DNA from: Acephala macrosclerotiorum
Lineage: Eukaryota > Ascomycota > Leotiomycetes > Helotiales > Mollisiaceae
Direction of reading: 5' to 3'
DNA: 64,000 bases
Assembly (NCBI GenBank): GCA_014904845.1
Contig: MU119276.1
Location: forward strand, 62,001 to 126,000
The notes beneath the pieces are model-generated. The model was not told where the DNA came from. It was given only the letters and a program-made list of their open reading frames with translations, and ran no database searches. A program made the translations under genes and the position numbers. This document shows positions 45,444-57,901 of this stretch, in pieces (within the stretch, counting starts at the first letter, position 1; every line of letters starts with the position of its first letter).

Positions 45444-46046
45444 GACGCGTGTTGGATGAGTGTGTTGACTAGTTTATGTCCTGTGGCTTGGGGAATGAGA
45501 GCCTTCATTTATGAACAGCATACGGATTTATTGAAATACGTCGAGAAGGCCACGATAGTAACTACGATCCAATGAAAATACCGGCTGCGAGCACGCTTTT
45601 CGTGGCGGTTTTAGTATAGCTGTCGCGGTGGCGCAGCCTGGGAAGCGGGTTACGAGCAGCTGGAACAACGCCCTGGGCTATGATATGCCTCACTGAGAGC
45701 CTAGTCAGCCCAGCTGGTATCGTAACGGCAAAAGTATACACCTCAATCCAGACGATATTGGCCTGCTCAATGCAATAGAGGGACAAAACAATAACCAAGT
45801 ACATACGCGACACGAGAAATTGACTGTAATAAAATGGGACAATAGATTATGAAGGAAGCACGAAAGATAACCTATCATTCGCGCAATATTGTGTTGTCTA
45901 GGAAGATGCTTTACACAGTGGTGACAGTTTCATGACCGCCCTGCAATATAGTAGCTTCGACTCAGCTATGAACAAAGCCATCTTCGTATAGCACAAATGC
46001 ATGTGAACAGGATCTATACCACGCCTGTCGCTCGGTATGTATCCAT
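45444..46046. other. intergenic, no gene seen
   Basis: Presumed promoter of the gasdermin-like gene and 3' flank of the REX gene. No coding features. Confidence 0.5.
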
Positions 46047-48359
46047 CTACTTTACACAAACAAAGCCAACACCATTCCTCGCATCCTTCGCAGCTTTCTT
46101 CAAAGCCTGCTCCTCGGTATCAGTCCACTTCACACTCAACTGGTCCCACTTCTTGATCTTGTATTCGCGCTTGAACGTTGCCTGCATAGCTTGGAGCTTA
46201 CTCATCTCGCGAGGATCACCAGAGCCGCTGTAGACCATAAATGCAGTGCAAGGAGGAAGTTCGTGGTAGATCTCGAGGATACGTTTCGTAAGGTCGGCGG
46301 CGGCTTGGTCTAAGGATTTGGATGTGTCGATATGGTCTGGGGGAGGCAAGGCAGTGCTAAGCTTTGCAAAAGGCTCAACTTTCATCTTAGTATGTTTCTC
46401 TTCCTTGGCTTCGCTCTTGACTTCAGTGGCGCTAACATTCGCGGCAGCTTCAGCAGCAATGGTCTTGTTGTTGTTCCACCAACCTTTTAGCGCCTCCAGC
46501 TCTCGAAATCGGGCCCACACAAAGTCTACACCGCCGCCTGGGATTTCCTTTCCATCTGGATCTCCATTCACAGCACGAATAACGCCTTCCATGACTTGTT
46601 CGTCGCTCGAGCATCCGATAGGGAAATTAGACGCTGCGCCTGGTCCTTTCTTTGGGTCACCCCAGTCGATCATTGCGCTGGACTTGCCGTCTGTTGGGTT
46701 CGGTATAGCTGAGCCTCCTTGACTCTTGTATCTAACCCCAGCACGAGCAACCCGCTTGAATATGTTTTCTCCCTGCGCTTCGCCGGTGCCCCAATCCTTA
46801 CCCTTCTCACACTTCTGCTTGACTAAATCGAGTACAGTCTTAGCATCTTCGATAGAATCATGGCCAGCTCCAGGACCGCTAGATCCATGACCCTTTTGGA
46901 TTTCTCGATTGAGGTATTTTTGTGCCAGGAATTTCAAGGAGGATTTCAAAGGCGGGCCCCGTGGATGTGGGTAGAGTACTGAGGTGTCGACAATGTAAGG
47001 GTGAGTGATCTTGAGGGCGTTCAGGTCGGAATTAAGAGAGTGGCCGATGAGGACAGTTCGAGGATGAAGGATTTCGAGGAGCTTTTTCTGGATATCTTCT
47101 AGAGTAGTTGTGACACCCTCAAGCATCTTCTCTGTAATGCCAGAGTATCTGAAAGTATTAAAAATTGATCAAGGGGTGGAGACGAATACATACTGTGTCA
47201 CATAGTCAATAATGGGCTTGCTTGGCTTGACCAATTCATCCAGCACAACCGTACCATCCCAGTCCACAATACTGATACGTGTGAGCGAAAATTCGTTCTC
47301 GCCAGTCATACACATTTCACAATCCATAGCAAGAATCTGTCTGCCGGCTGTGATACTGCCTGCCTCAATCTCGTTATCTGGCGGGGTGCCATCGTCGATA
47401 TGCTTGACAGCGGTGTCGACCCAGCCGTGTTCGAGTGATACGCCATTCGACTGACGGTGCTCAGCCAAAGCTGATTTGTCTCCCTCCTCACTGTATACCG
47501 CAGGGTGAAGCGTGTATTCGTTCTCCAGCAAGACGTCGGCGGAATGAATGAACTCTGGAATGGGTACACGAGTGTTCTTCCATCCTTGTGGCTCCTTGGC
47601 TGGTGCAACTCCTTTCCTATTCTTCTTCCAGTCCTTCTCCTCCTTTGTCTTTGGCGCAGGGGCTGTAAGCATTGCGTGCAATGGAGAGTGCATTTTGCCA
47701 TACTTGTCGTCTCCAGGAGTCTTCACTGGCCAGATGTGCTCAAACATATCTGCCCATGGCTGTAGTGAGCTTGGCAACTTCTCGGTTTTCAGCCTCTTGG
47801 GATAGTATTCCTCTAGAGCATAATTGCGCTCTCGTCTATCACGATCTCTGCTGCTGCCATCATCACGTGAGTTTCTTCTGGAACTCTCGCTCTCCTTGTA
47901 AAACATGTCCATCTCCAAGCCAGGTACCATCAAGACAACCACCTTTCGAATCGCAGGTCTATGGCGAATGGAGACAAATTGGGGGGAAGAGCCATCCGCT
48001 AGGATGTAGAGGACAAGAGACTGGAAGTCATTGAGCTTCACCTGCGTCTGCAATCGAGCGTCGTGCGAGAATTCGATAGCGGGGTAGTTCTTCGAGTCGG
48101 CCTTTGGGATCTTCTTAGCTTTCTTCCTTGGGTGTTCAACCGTCTGCCAACCCCCTGGAGATGCTGAGCGCTCGATGTCTTTCGGCTTTGGGGACTTTGT
48201 ATCGCTGGGGCGCCTTGCAGATGTCAGATTGAATTCTGGTAGATCTGGTTGTCGAGGCAGAGACGGCATCTCCATACCAATCGGCTTGACTTTATCCTCT
48301 TCTTCGTGCTTGCGTTTCCTGCTACTGCCGCTGCCACTGTCTGATGTTTGCGATCCCAT
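46047..48359 (-). CDS. RNA exonuclease, DEDDh family (REX1/REX3-like)
   Basis: Exons 48359-47194 and 47148-46047 (45-nt intron) encode 755 aa. The N-terminal half is hydrophilic with a Ser/Arg/Asp-rich stretch and KR-rich segments that look like nuclear signals. The exonuclease domain starts at ILAMDCEMC (first two catalytic acids). It continues with YSGITEKMLEG, LIGHSLNSDLNAL (third acid), and HDSIEDAKTVLDLV (His and last Asp). A tail of about 180 residues follows. Such enzymes trim 3' ends of 5S rRNA, tRNA and other small RNAs in the nucleus. Which REX paralogue this is cannot be settled here; the long N-terminus and the tail favour REX1. Confidence 0.88.
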
Positions 48360-49077
48360 ATCTGCGACCGTGAGCTTTCTCGATCTTCCGTGGCTGATAG
48401 GACATCCGAGAGAGGCTGAGGTCGAGTTGAGAAATTCTCGGAAAGATCCTTACGGCAGGCGAGGCTGGCTAGCGTCTCTCGCGTTCAAAAAATTCGACAC
48501 TCCAGAGTACTAGAAAACTTGGGACTTTCACCACTTCTTGAAAGTATCGGAATAATGGCTGCCAAGTGATCCTGAGTATCTATCAGATGGTGCTCAAGGT
48601 CTTCCCCCAAGTTCCCTTCAATGTGCCTCCAATCCTAGGACAATTGCATTGTAATTTTTCGCACGTGAGGAGGCTGGCAAGCGAATCACTAGGGTTAGCG
48701 CCACAAGGCTGACAACTTCTCGAGGACCAAGGCCACCAGATGCAACAGTTGACAGCCATACACTTTTGTTCTTCTCCAATCCCATTACGTCAATGTCCCT
48801 CGTACTTAAGGACATGCTTCCGATGTATTTACCAATCCCTTAAATCGTACAACCCCCGAGGACTGCATACCTTCTTCGTACGACGAACCAGACACGAAAA
48901 TTCACGTCGACGCGCCCCGGCAACACAACCCAGGAAGTCCTCTCCGCGGGGAACATAGCATCAAATATCGTCTAAAATCTAGTCGTCTTATTTCTCCGCA
49001 TATCTTTGGGCGGAAAGCTCATTAGTCTGGGAAGCTTACTGCAACTTCTTGTTTGTTGACCCTTGGTTCGCGCAAAC
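48360..49077. other. divergent promoter region
   Basis: About 720 bp between the divergent REX and Mis18-like genes. A minus ORF at 48618-48815 has no recognisable motifs. Confidence 0.45.
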
Positions 49078-51761
49078 ATGGAGGTTGTCACAAGCTATTG
49101 CAAGAGCTGCAATTCCGAAGTCGGCCGATTCAGAAATTCCTGGTATGGAATTGGAAATACCTATTACAGTCCGGTATATCAACCTCTGTCCACCGATGGA
49201 ATGGAAGCGACAGGCGACATCTACGAAGCCGCGCATGATTCTCAGATAGCAGACAGGTACGAGCCACTATGGGGAAGGAAAGTCCATGTGCTAACATGCG
49301 AGAAAGTCTCCTTCAAGATATGGCATGTGAAAAGTGCAATGCTATACTCGGCCTTCGTTGCGAGAAAGTACCAAATGAGCATATTCTCAAAAAGTAATTT
49401 CGCAAGTCGGATCTTGCATGCAGCGGCTAATCTTGTCTACCAGGAATCAATTGATACTTCGGTTTCTCGAAATGTCCCTCCTCTCGGAATCATCTGGACA
49501 GAATGCAAAGATATCTATCCTCAAGTCCATTCCCCTTACCAGCAAGCAAGGTCCTGGTGGTCTACGACGATCTGGCACTAACACAAAGCTTTCCCCCATG
49601 CCTTCTCCTCGACCTAGGACCCCCGCTTTGTTAATGGCATCTACAAAAGTCTCTCAGCAACCCACACAGGGGTCAATAGCTCTCACGCCCACATTCGATA
49701 TCGCCAAATTCAAGACTTGGGCCGAGGATGCTATTCAAAAGCAACAAAAAGATATCGATCGACTTTCAGGAACAATAAGTCGCATTGAAGTAGATATGAA
49801 GACTTTCAAAGGATTTATGAGCGAGGTGCGCGCAGAGCTTGCCTCTGTTGCAAGGCTTCCCACTCACGACACTCAAGAAGATATTGTTAGCTTTCGCAGC
49901 GAATTGGACGAACTGCAGCACAAGATCAATCGGAACGGAGGTCTTGTTTCGTACGGCGACCTTGAAAAGCAAACCAAGAACTTTGATGTCCTGGCAGGTG
50001 ACGTACAGCGAATTGGTCAAAAGACGGATGACCTTGACACATTGAGAGCAGAATTGAAGGAAACAAAATCTCAAATCCGCTCTCTCGAAGATACACAAAG
50101 ATCAATCATTACTCAAAAGACGGGTGAGGTAGATTCCTTGTTGCAAGAATTGAAAGAGGCGAAATCTCAACTTTCGTCTCTCGAAGGCGCTCAGCGGTCA
50201 CTTTCTACTCGGAAGACTAATGAGGTTGGTGCTTTGAAGACGGAACTTCAGGATCTGAAATCTCAGATTCAGCCTCTCCAGGCCACACGGCAATCAATTA
50301 CTACTCGTACCTTATCCATGCCTTCAGAACTACCAAGACTGCGCAGAACTGTGTCGGATAAGCGTAAACATGACGAACGTGGAGAACTCTTACAGGAAGA
50401 GGAGGAAGTCGATGGACCTTCTGCGAAAAGGAGAAGAATCTCCACTGAGAGCTTTCCTCCTAATTATCAGATTATGGCCCTCGAGAGCAAGCGAGGTTGT
50501 CATCAGACCCCCGAACAGCAAGCTATTGTGATCAATTCCTCTTCCGACAGCAACTCCTCATCCCCAATCCGAGGTCGTCAGACCGAGAGCGAAGCATTGG
50601 GCCGTCAACATGAACACAAACTGGCTGATACGATCGCGCCAGATCCATCAACGCCTTCTGTAAATTCTACTACACGTCGGGCCCAAGCTACTGTCGCTTC
50701 AAAGGTTGCTGTTGAGATCAACGGTTCTATGCTACCTCCCAACATGATGCCACTCCGCAATGGTACAATTTTCCGTACTGAGAGTAGGAACGAGCTCTTG
50801 GAAGTCTCACGTCTCGAAGCAGCAACTGGTCGGAAAAGAGATGATTTTGGCCGATGGATCACACCCTCAGGCAAAGTCGACAGACGCTCTCTACGGAATC
50901 GGAGGAGCGATGCAATGGGTCCTCCCAACCCAATGTTTGCTAATGGGCTTATCGAAAACGGAAAAGCCATTCTTCATAACCAGGGAGAGAAACGCTCACT
51001 ACGACCAAGAAAAGACCAAAGTAGCAACAAACCAACGAGATCTATCGAATCGTATGACGGACAGTTAGACGAACCTTCTTGGCAATCCCTCGAAGACCGA
51101 GACAAGGAGAATGATTCTGGACTTCCAAGACCTGGCACACCGCTCAGTATCTCCTCCTTCTCATCTATGCCCGCTTTCTCTCGTGCCGAGAGAGAAAACA
51201 CCCTACCACCAACTCTAGTCAACGAACCTTTCGATCCCAACAACCTACCAAAATTCTTCAAATGTGGCGGTTGCAAGAAGAAATATCGCACTCTACAGGC
51301 TTTAGACTACGTAAGCGACTATCAGGTTTACAGACAACAACCTAGCTAATAATCTCTAGCACCAAGAGCACAGCGAAACCTGTGAGAAGAGTCCATCTGA
51401 CGAAGTTCCCAAAGCATTCAAATGCGGGGCATGCGGGAAGCTTTTCAAGACTTTCACTGGCATTAAAATTCACATGGAAGAGAATACTTGCAAATCAACC
51501 CGCTCTGCAACACCTGCCTCACTTCTCAAGTGCGAGAGATGTGGCAGGAAATGGAAGGATGAGAGCCAGTTAGACCAAGTGAGTTGATTCCTCCATAACG
51601 AAAACCGCACGCTGACCAACTACTAGCATACTTGCGTTCCGAAGAAGACAAAGAATAACACAGCAGAGGATGAGATGATGCCGAAGGGGAAGCAGGCAGC
51701 AGTCGCCGGCCGGAAACAGCTTGTCAGACAAACATCGGAGCGCGAGATGAATGCACAATGA
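49078..51761 (+). CDS. Mis18-domain centromere protein with coiled coil and C-terminal zinc fingers
   Basis: Exons 49078-49256, 49307-49393, 49444-51310, 51360-51578 and 51627-51761 keep phase and give 828 aa. The N-terminus fits a Mis18/Yippee-type zinc domain: YCKSCNSEVG and MACEKCNAILGLRC supply the Cys pairs, followed by HILKKNQLILRF. Residues about 190-380 form a coiled coil with three tandem repeats of about 31 residues (for example LRAELKETKSQIRSLE). A basic, Ser-rich middle follows, then three zinc-finger-like units (FKCGGCKKKY, FKCGACGKLF, LKCERCGRKW, each followed by His/Cys). In fission yeast Mis18 licenses deposition of CENP-A at centromeres. A role here is inferred from the first domain only; the protein is much longer than yeast Mis18. 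Confidence 0.75.
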
Positions 51762-51924
51762 GAGACTGGTTTGATTAGATAACCACAATCGAAGCTTCGA
51801 CCGTTGAATATCTGGTTGTGTAAGGATAGACATGCCAAAACACCGTACAAGCACCTATGTTTACCTAAGAATACAAACCCTTTCGTCTAACAACTTCCCC
51901 ATCCTAAGGTCTTCTCCACACTAT

Positions 51925-53638
51925 CTAGAGTGGCACGCTAACGATACAATCAACACAGCCCGCCAACTTCTTCAGACCATTGACTACTTTCTCTGCTTCC
52001 TTCTTCCCCGCCCCATAGCTCGGATCCTTCAGCCACTTGTCGATGTTGGCCGGACCCATGTGCATCCCTCCATTATCCGTCCTGCCCTTCCGAATTTCCT
52101 CGTCAACCTCTTTCGCAAATCTGCTTCCTTTACCGAAAGCCGTCCCAACCTCCTCTTCCACAATTCCCATCAGCACCTGCCAGGCCTCAAAGTACTCGAG
52201 CTCGCATATATGCTTGGAGATCTCTTCGGCAGCGTCTTGCTCTACCGCCTCGCCAACTTTCAACGACTTTAGAATCTCCTCGCCACTGCCCAGGCTTGCT
52301 ATGTAAGATATGAGTTTCGCAATAGCGAAGAGTCGCATGAAACGAACTGGGTGGTGAGTTGAGGGGTAGGTGAAGGGGTCCGAATAGAACGCGAGGGAGA
52401 GGAGGCATATTAGGGCTGGAACCCATGACTCCATGTCGAGGAATGTAAGGTAGAGTGAGTGAAGTGTGGCCGGGTATGGAGCTATGGCATGGAGGTCGAA
52501 TGTACACAGGTTCTTGAGGAAATGGAGGCGGGATTCCGGGGGTAGGCCTTCTGTGGTTTTGAGATGCTGGTCAAGTTGGGTTTGGGCCTCGTTGATACTT
52601 TGTAGCATGCGCGGAATTCTGGCTTCTTGAGCGTATCTGAAGAGGCAGTTTTCTGCTGTTATTTTGGCAATTGATGATTCGCAGAGAACATGCATCCGGC
52701 GAGGCACCTGGGAATCTTCCCCTGCTCGTACTCGAAGATAAGTTTGATATGTGTTCTCGTCCTTGCTGCACTTTTCGCAATTGCATTCGAAGAAATATCG
52801 GTACTGAAGCTCTCTCCTGCGCTTGTCTCGGGTGGATGTAGGATCGAGGTAGGAAATAAAGATCTCCTCCCCTTGCTTAATCTCATTCAGAGCACGAAAT
52901 GAGACTGTTCGGCCATCGAATACTACGACTGCATTCGGTGAGCACGAGTGATTAGCGAGAGCCATGGTAGGCTCGAAGCAGAGTCCAATTGGCGTATCGT
53001 CAGGCAGGGTGACGCGGAAAGCATTTGTTTCCATCTTAAATATATGTCAGTAACGATTCGAAGACTAGTGATTGGATATGAAAAAGGAAGAACAGAGTGA
53101 GTACCTGGCACAGGACTTTCGATCCCATTGACATCCACCACTGATCATCCCCTCTTCCAGTGTATTTAGCTGCAATGATAGCCTGCAAAAGAAGCTGATC
53201 ATATCTATTTCGGTCTTTGCTCAGATTGACCTCGTTCATTACCAACCCCTCCCACCTTGGATCCGGATCGCTGCCATATCGATGGCGCAGCGACACTTGC
53301 ATCAACGCTCTCGTCGGCGTCGGGGGTATGTCCGGCAACGCCTTCAACACCTTGCATTCTTTCTTATGAATAGCTTGCCAGTCATTCTTCTGACATGTAG
53401 CAGAGCAGTAACGGATAATTTTACATCCGGCACAAATCTTCAATGTCGTGGACTTTTCTGGTTTGATGAAGCACCATGAGCACGTGCTCCCCAGGTGTGC
53501 TTTCTCGAGAAGAATGAGGTGTGGATCCGAGATCTTGAGGATAAGCGCTCCTGAAGGAATGAGTGTGGCAGCTGCGAGGCCGTTGCCGGCGTTTGCAGTG
53601 CGGATCCTGGTTGTGCTGTTCATGTCTGACTCGCTCAT
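51925..53638 (-). CDS. SET/MYND-domain (SMYD/SET5-like) protein methyltransferase
   Basis: Exons 53638-53105 and 53034-51925 (70-nt intron) encode 547 aa. The start of a split SET domain (GNGLAAATLIPSG) precedes a MYND zinc finger with cysteines in CSWCFIKPE, KICAGCKIIRYCSATCQ and HKKEC. The second exon opens inside SET: the catalytic core is LANHSCSPNAVVVFDG, followed by GEEIFISYLD and the post-SET CNCEKC. The C-terminal half is helical and TPR-like. Enzymes of this group transfer methyl groups from S-adenosylmethionine to lysines of histones or other proteins. The motif residues look intact. Confidence 0.9.
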
Positions 53639-55270
53639 GGTGGCGGTGGATGAAAACTGAGGTCCATATCAAGTGTGGGTCGCGATCTGGCGTTTGGTAA
53701 CTGCAATTGCTAGCTCGCGTCTTTTCACTCCATAGTTGAATGATTCAATGAATAAACATTCACCAAGTTCGAGAGATGTGCAAACAATCATGGACAGTTT
53801 GAACGAGAAAGAGCTTTAGCGCGTTTCGCATCCGTTTGCACTAGATACCACGTGACGTGTAATTCTTCTACAATCGAAGAGCTCATCAAGATTGCCCATT
53901 TCAAATCGTTTTCAGTCTTCGGCATACAATATTCACTTATCATTGAGGAAAAGGTAAAATCATTTTCTTACTCCAGATTGATGCAAGAATGGCAAGAATG
54001 TATCACGTGCTCTTGACTAGTTCAAAGTTTATAGTGGGATGTCTCTCGTACCTCGCGCCATGCCCTGCCTTTGACGATTTGAATTTATTAGTATATGGAT
54101 TTTTTATTCGCACCGCCGGCGCGAGTAGGGGCGTTCCCCCCCACGTGGAGCTAGAGCTTTACGAGGGGCTTTACGGGGAGCGCTAAATGCTAAAAGCGAC
54201 ACATTTTGGCGTTTCTTGGCGCAAAAACGTGATTTAACTTTTTCAAAAATATCACATGTTATTATATAAACTCTACGTCGACTTTTTTCTTTTAGCAGGA
54301 AACCTTTAACTATCGTCAAAGGCACAGACAAGTGTTTTGTCTCGATTACATAGTACATACCTAGTTTTTCTAATAGAGATTGATCTGGGTAAAAAATTTA
54401 AATATTTGACAAAAAATTTATGCTCTGAAGTTTCTCATCGCCAAGCCCAAGTCTCAATAAATGTTTCCGCTTCGTGGCACTTCGGCAAGTCGCTTTCTTT
54501 TGAACAATGTGATAGTCGTCAAATTTGTTCCAAGTATGTCTGGTGGCACCCCCATCACTGGATTAAGTACTGGCCAAAGAAAACTGCTTTCTATCTCACA
54601 ATTTAACAAAATCTGTGTTCATCACCATCACCACAGCATTACACATATTTTCTTCCACATTCATTTGGCAACACATTAACCTCTGTCTAACTTGTTCTTG
54701 AACTACTACGACTTTCACATCTGTTATTAATGTGCTTGTACTAGAGGCAGCTCTTGCCTTTGCTGAATTTTGGTTAAGTGTCATCTGCCTCCATATTGTC
54801 TTGCTCTTTAGCCTATTTTCACTTGAGAAGCACAATATGTCAAAATCGCAGACATAACTTCTTCACACCCTTCCTTATCCTTAGTAAAGGAACCTCAATG
54901 AAACCACTGGGCTTTCTGGCCATGCATCAACTCTATGCAAAGGAGTCGGAATTAAAATAGTTTCAGACAAGATCAAATGAGTTAGCAAAACATGAACGGC
55001 ATAATGAAGGTCATATCAAAACAGAACTTGATTCTTCAGACAGTCGCGGAACAACCTTACGCCGTGGTCGCTTGTTGTTTGTCGCCGATGCCGTTAGTCT
55101 CCTCTGAGGGTCTCGTCATAGAAAATGAAGCTATCACTGTCACCTCCGAGAGCGGGGTTATCGAACGATCTCTACAACGCTCGCACCCGACTTCAAATCT
55201 TCCAAGATCCAACAGCAAGCTCTAATACCCGATCGAATATTGTTGATACTACAAGTCCTTCAAGCAAATC
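53639..55270. other. gene-poor stretch with repeat-like sequence
   Basis: No gene was recognised. A GC-rich patch at 54110-54185 (around GGGGCGTTCCCCCCC) stands in AT-rich DNA and looks like repeat debris. ORFs at 54337-54835 are low in complexity and without motifs. A plus ORF at 54992-55225 may be an upstream exon of the next gene. Confidence 0.45.
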
Positions 55271-55907
55271 ATGGGCATTTTTGCAACAAATACATATTCC
55301 GCCATCATCTACTTCCACAGGTGTGGCATCATAGCAGCAGGATTCCTCGACCAAATATACAACGGGACTATCCTACTTCTGGAACTCATGGCGCTCCCGC
55401 TTATAACAGAGATTGTGCGTGAGACTCTCTGGAATGCACTTCTCGAAGCGGAGCGCGTGGTGGAAGCTAGGACCAGGGACAGTGAGGAGATAGCCAGACG
55501 GAATATGGAGGAAAGACGGAGACGAGAGTTGGAGGAAATTGAAAGATGGGTGAGGGACATTCAAAGGCGGGAGAGGGAGGAGAATGATCGAAGAGAGCAA
55601 GATAATCAACTGTGGATACAGTTGTGGCATGCTGTTCGACGCTGGTGGGAACAACTGGATCTGATGGCCATGGAACAGACTCCAATGTCCGAGATCTGCT
55701 TTGTCACTAACCTGGAGCCCAGAAACTACTGGTTCAAGGGACTTACGTACTTCCATCCAGAATGGGGTGAAGAGGTATGTACAACATTGTCAGTTCCTAC
55801 TTATTGACGAAACCTAACGAGCCAATTAGGTAGGAGGAGACAAGTATTTCGTTAGAATATCCAGCAGAATCCAGGACGTTCAAAAGGATATTTTTCATTG
55901 TGCCTAA
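55271..55907 (+). CDS. hypothetical charged coiled-coil protein
   Basis: Exons 55271-55774 and 55830-55907 (55-nt intron, GTATGT donor) give 193 aa. A short hydrophobic N-terminus (IIYFHRCGIIAAGF) could be a membrane segment. Residues about 60-120 are a highly charged helix (REREENDRREQDNQLW) likely to form a coiled coil. The ending is FRISSRIQ-like (VRISSRIQDVQKDIFHCA). I do not recognise the family. The gene may extend upstream, since sequence around 55150-55240 (SNDLYNARTRLQIFQ) looks coding in another frame. Confidence 0.45.
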
Positions 55908-56144
55908 GCTATGCTCATGACGGGTTGCCCTCCTCCAATCGTCACTACAACGGTCACAAGTGCCGTAACTGTTTTACCAATCTATCACTGTAAGTATTGT
56001 CCCGCAGAATGAGGAACATTGAATTCTACTGACCGAAACATAGACAGGAGTAGCTTTCGGAAGGATACCGAGGACCGCGGTAGCTAGAATATTACGGGTA
56101 TAAATGCAAGAACATATTTCGCTCAACATGGCTGTTCTAAAAGG

Positions 56145-57411
56145 CTACAAGAACCATGGTGGGGTTGTATAGGCTTCGGCATGTTCTGCCAAAGCAGTGG
56201 CCGGGACGCGGGTTAAGGTGACAATTATGGTGGAGATTGATGGTGGTGGGATTATTACGACAAAACTGATCGCGGTAGGAGGAGGTACAAGTTCTAGGCT
56301 GCTCGTTTTTTCCCCCATGGGGCCCCACGAGGACGTGCGGCGGGAGGAAGCTTGAGTAGTATAAGCTCCGGTAAAGAGGTGAAAAAAGGCCCGGGCTTAA
56401 ATAATCGGAAACCGAGATTTTTAGTAAAATTACTCGCGGGTTTTTAATTGATGCAAGGGTTTAAACATGTCGTGGGGCCCCATTTGGGGGGAAAACGAGC
56501 AGCCTAGGTACAACCGTCACAACAGGAGAAGAAGGGGCAACTCCACCAGTGCAAGCGACCTGTATTCCAGTCAGTCGAGGTTAAAATTGGTCTTACACAC
56601 CACTTACCGGAACATAGTCTGGGCAGTCTCGGGCGGGGAAAGCAAACGGTGCAGCTGGAGAAGTGATGGTGTTGTTTCCTGATGGGTCGACCTTATACAG
56701 ATTACATGTTGAGGTCGTGGTACTGCTATACGTTTCCACTTGGAAACTCTGGCACGCGGCATTCCCCAAGCACAGCTCATGACAAGCTATAGCATCTATC
56801 CCAGAGCCAGAATAGATGTTGTTTGTCGCATATCCCCATCCACCTTGTCCGCAGATCATCGTTGGAGCTGGAATTGGGCATGTTGCAGTTGATGCGCCTC
56901 GACTATCGTGCAGATCAGTAAATCTGAGGTGTATGTGGGGCCTGACTTTCTTACCCCACAATCACTGATGTCAATGTGGTAACTGAAGTGATCGTTGATG
57001 TCGTCCCTGTTACTGTAAGGGTTGTAGGATAGAAGCTTGTTGATGTGATCGTCTTAGTAGGTTGGTTGAAGACACAGCAGAACGATAGATAATCGAAGTT
57101 TGGATCTCTAGCACGACATCAGCGCCATTCCAAGCTAAATTTGTTTAATGGCTTACGGTTTTCCTCTTGGGACTGGGCCTTTCCCAGTTGTAAACAAATT
57201 ATATGAGTTCGCACACGCGGGGCTAGTCGGAGCCTATCAACCCACTAGCCACAACATCCAGAACCGAAGCCTCAGCTGCAAGATCTCGAACCTCATGACG
57301 CGCTTTCTTCGGTTCAGGTCTTCCACCGTAGATTATGCCATTCCTTTCATAAGGCGAAGCGACGACAAGACTCGTCTCGACCAACAATGCCAGGAACGGA
57401 AGAACCCTCAT
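56145..57411 (-). pseudogene. secreted Cys-rich protein gene invaded by a 215-bp element
   Basis: Minus exons 57411-57292, 57233-57157, 57107-56955, 56902-56608 and 56559 onward keep phase; the first intron has a weak donor (GTTCGA). A signal peptide (VLPFLALLVETSLVVASPY) leads to a Thr-rich stretch and a Cys-rich domain (CGQGGWGYATNN, CHELCLGNAACQSF) of PAN/apple-like appearance. After VTVVP the frame enters the element, which supplies 14 residues and a TAA at 56461, giving 247 aa. Beyond the element the old C-terminus is still readable (VPPPTAISFVV) to a stop at 56145. Function is unknown; probably secreted or wall-associated. The altered protein may still be made. Confidence 0.6.
56292..56506. 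mobile_element. 215-bp GC-capped TIR element with a target duplication of about 8 bp
   Basis: Arms of about 35 bp are inverted copies: CTAGGCTGCTCGTTTTTTCC on the left, and its match ending GGAAAACGAGCAGCCTAG on the right, each with GGGGCCCCA further in. GGTACAAG (56284-56291) and GGTACAAC (56507-56514) flank it as an imperfect 8-bp duplication, the length hAT transposases make. It has no coding capacity. A related GC-rich segment occurs at 20262-20300. Confidence 0.7.
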
Positions 57412-57901
57412 TGTGTACAGTGATATTAGAAACCGAGCAGGGGATGAACTTCAGATGAGAAAAAATAAGAGTGAAGTCGCGCAGAGATGAAAGATCGTCA
57501 GGGGACGTTGGTCGAGGCTTGCGGGGGTAGATATATGTCAGTTTCTATCAGCAGAGCAATATGGAAGAATAACATTCCAATAATAACATTCCCTCAATAT
57601 TCTTACCGTGAGCAGCCATGGGCGCTTCCATCCGAATTACGATGATGAAGTATAAGAGAGGGGTATATGACACGAGATGATAACGAGCCGTTACAGGCTG
57701 ATACCGGGTCTCCCCTCCATCCGTTGAACAAGCATTGGAACGCATTCTCCGCACCACGGGGAGTCTTGACATCCCTTGTCATAGCAGCTGGTCAGATGAA
57801 CACAAACATGGTTGCTCATGGGTACCGAGATTTGTGGGTGGCTTTGGAGACTGGTTGAGAGGCATTTCCGACCAACAGCTTAACGATCTCGGAAATTCTG
57901 T
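57412..57901. other. intergenic, no gene seen
   Basis: Promoter side of the secreted-protein gene and 5' flank of the HET relic. No recognisable coding sequence. Confidence 0.4.

Noticed and set aside
54337..54835. ORFs on both strands as possible transposase remnants
   Set aside because: Low complexity, no transposase motif, and no inverted repeats around them.
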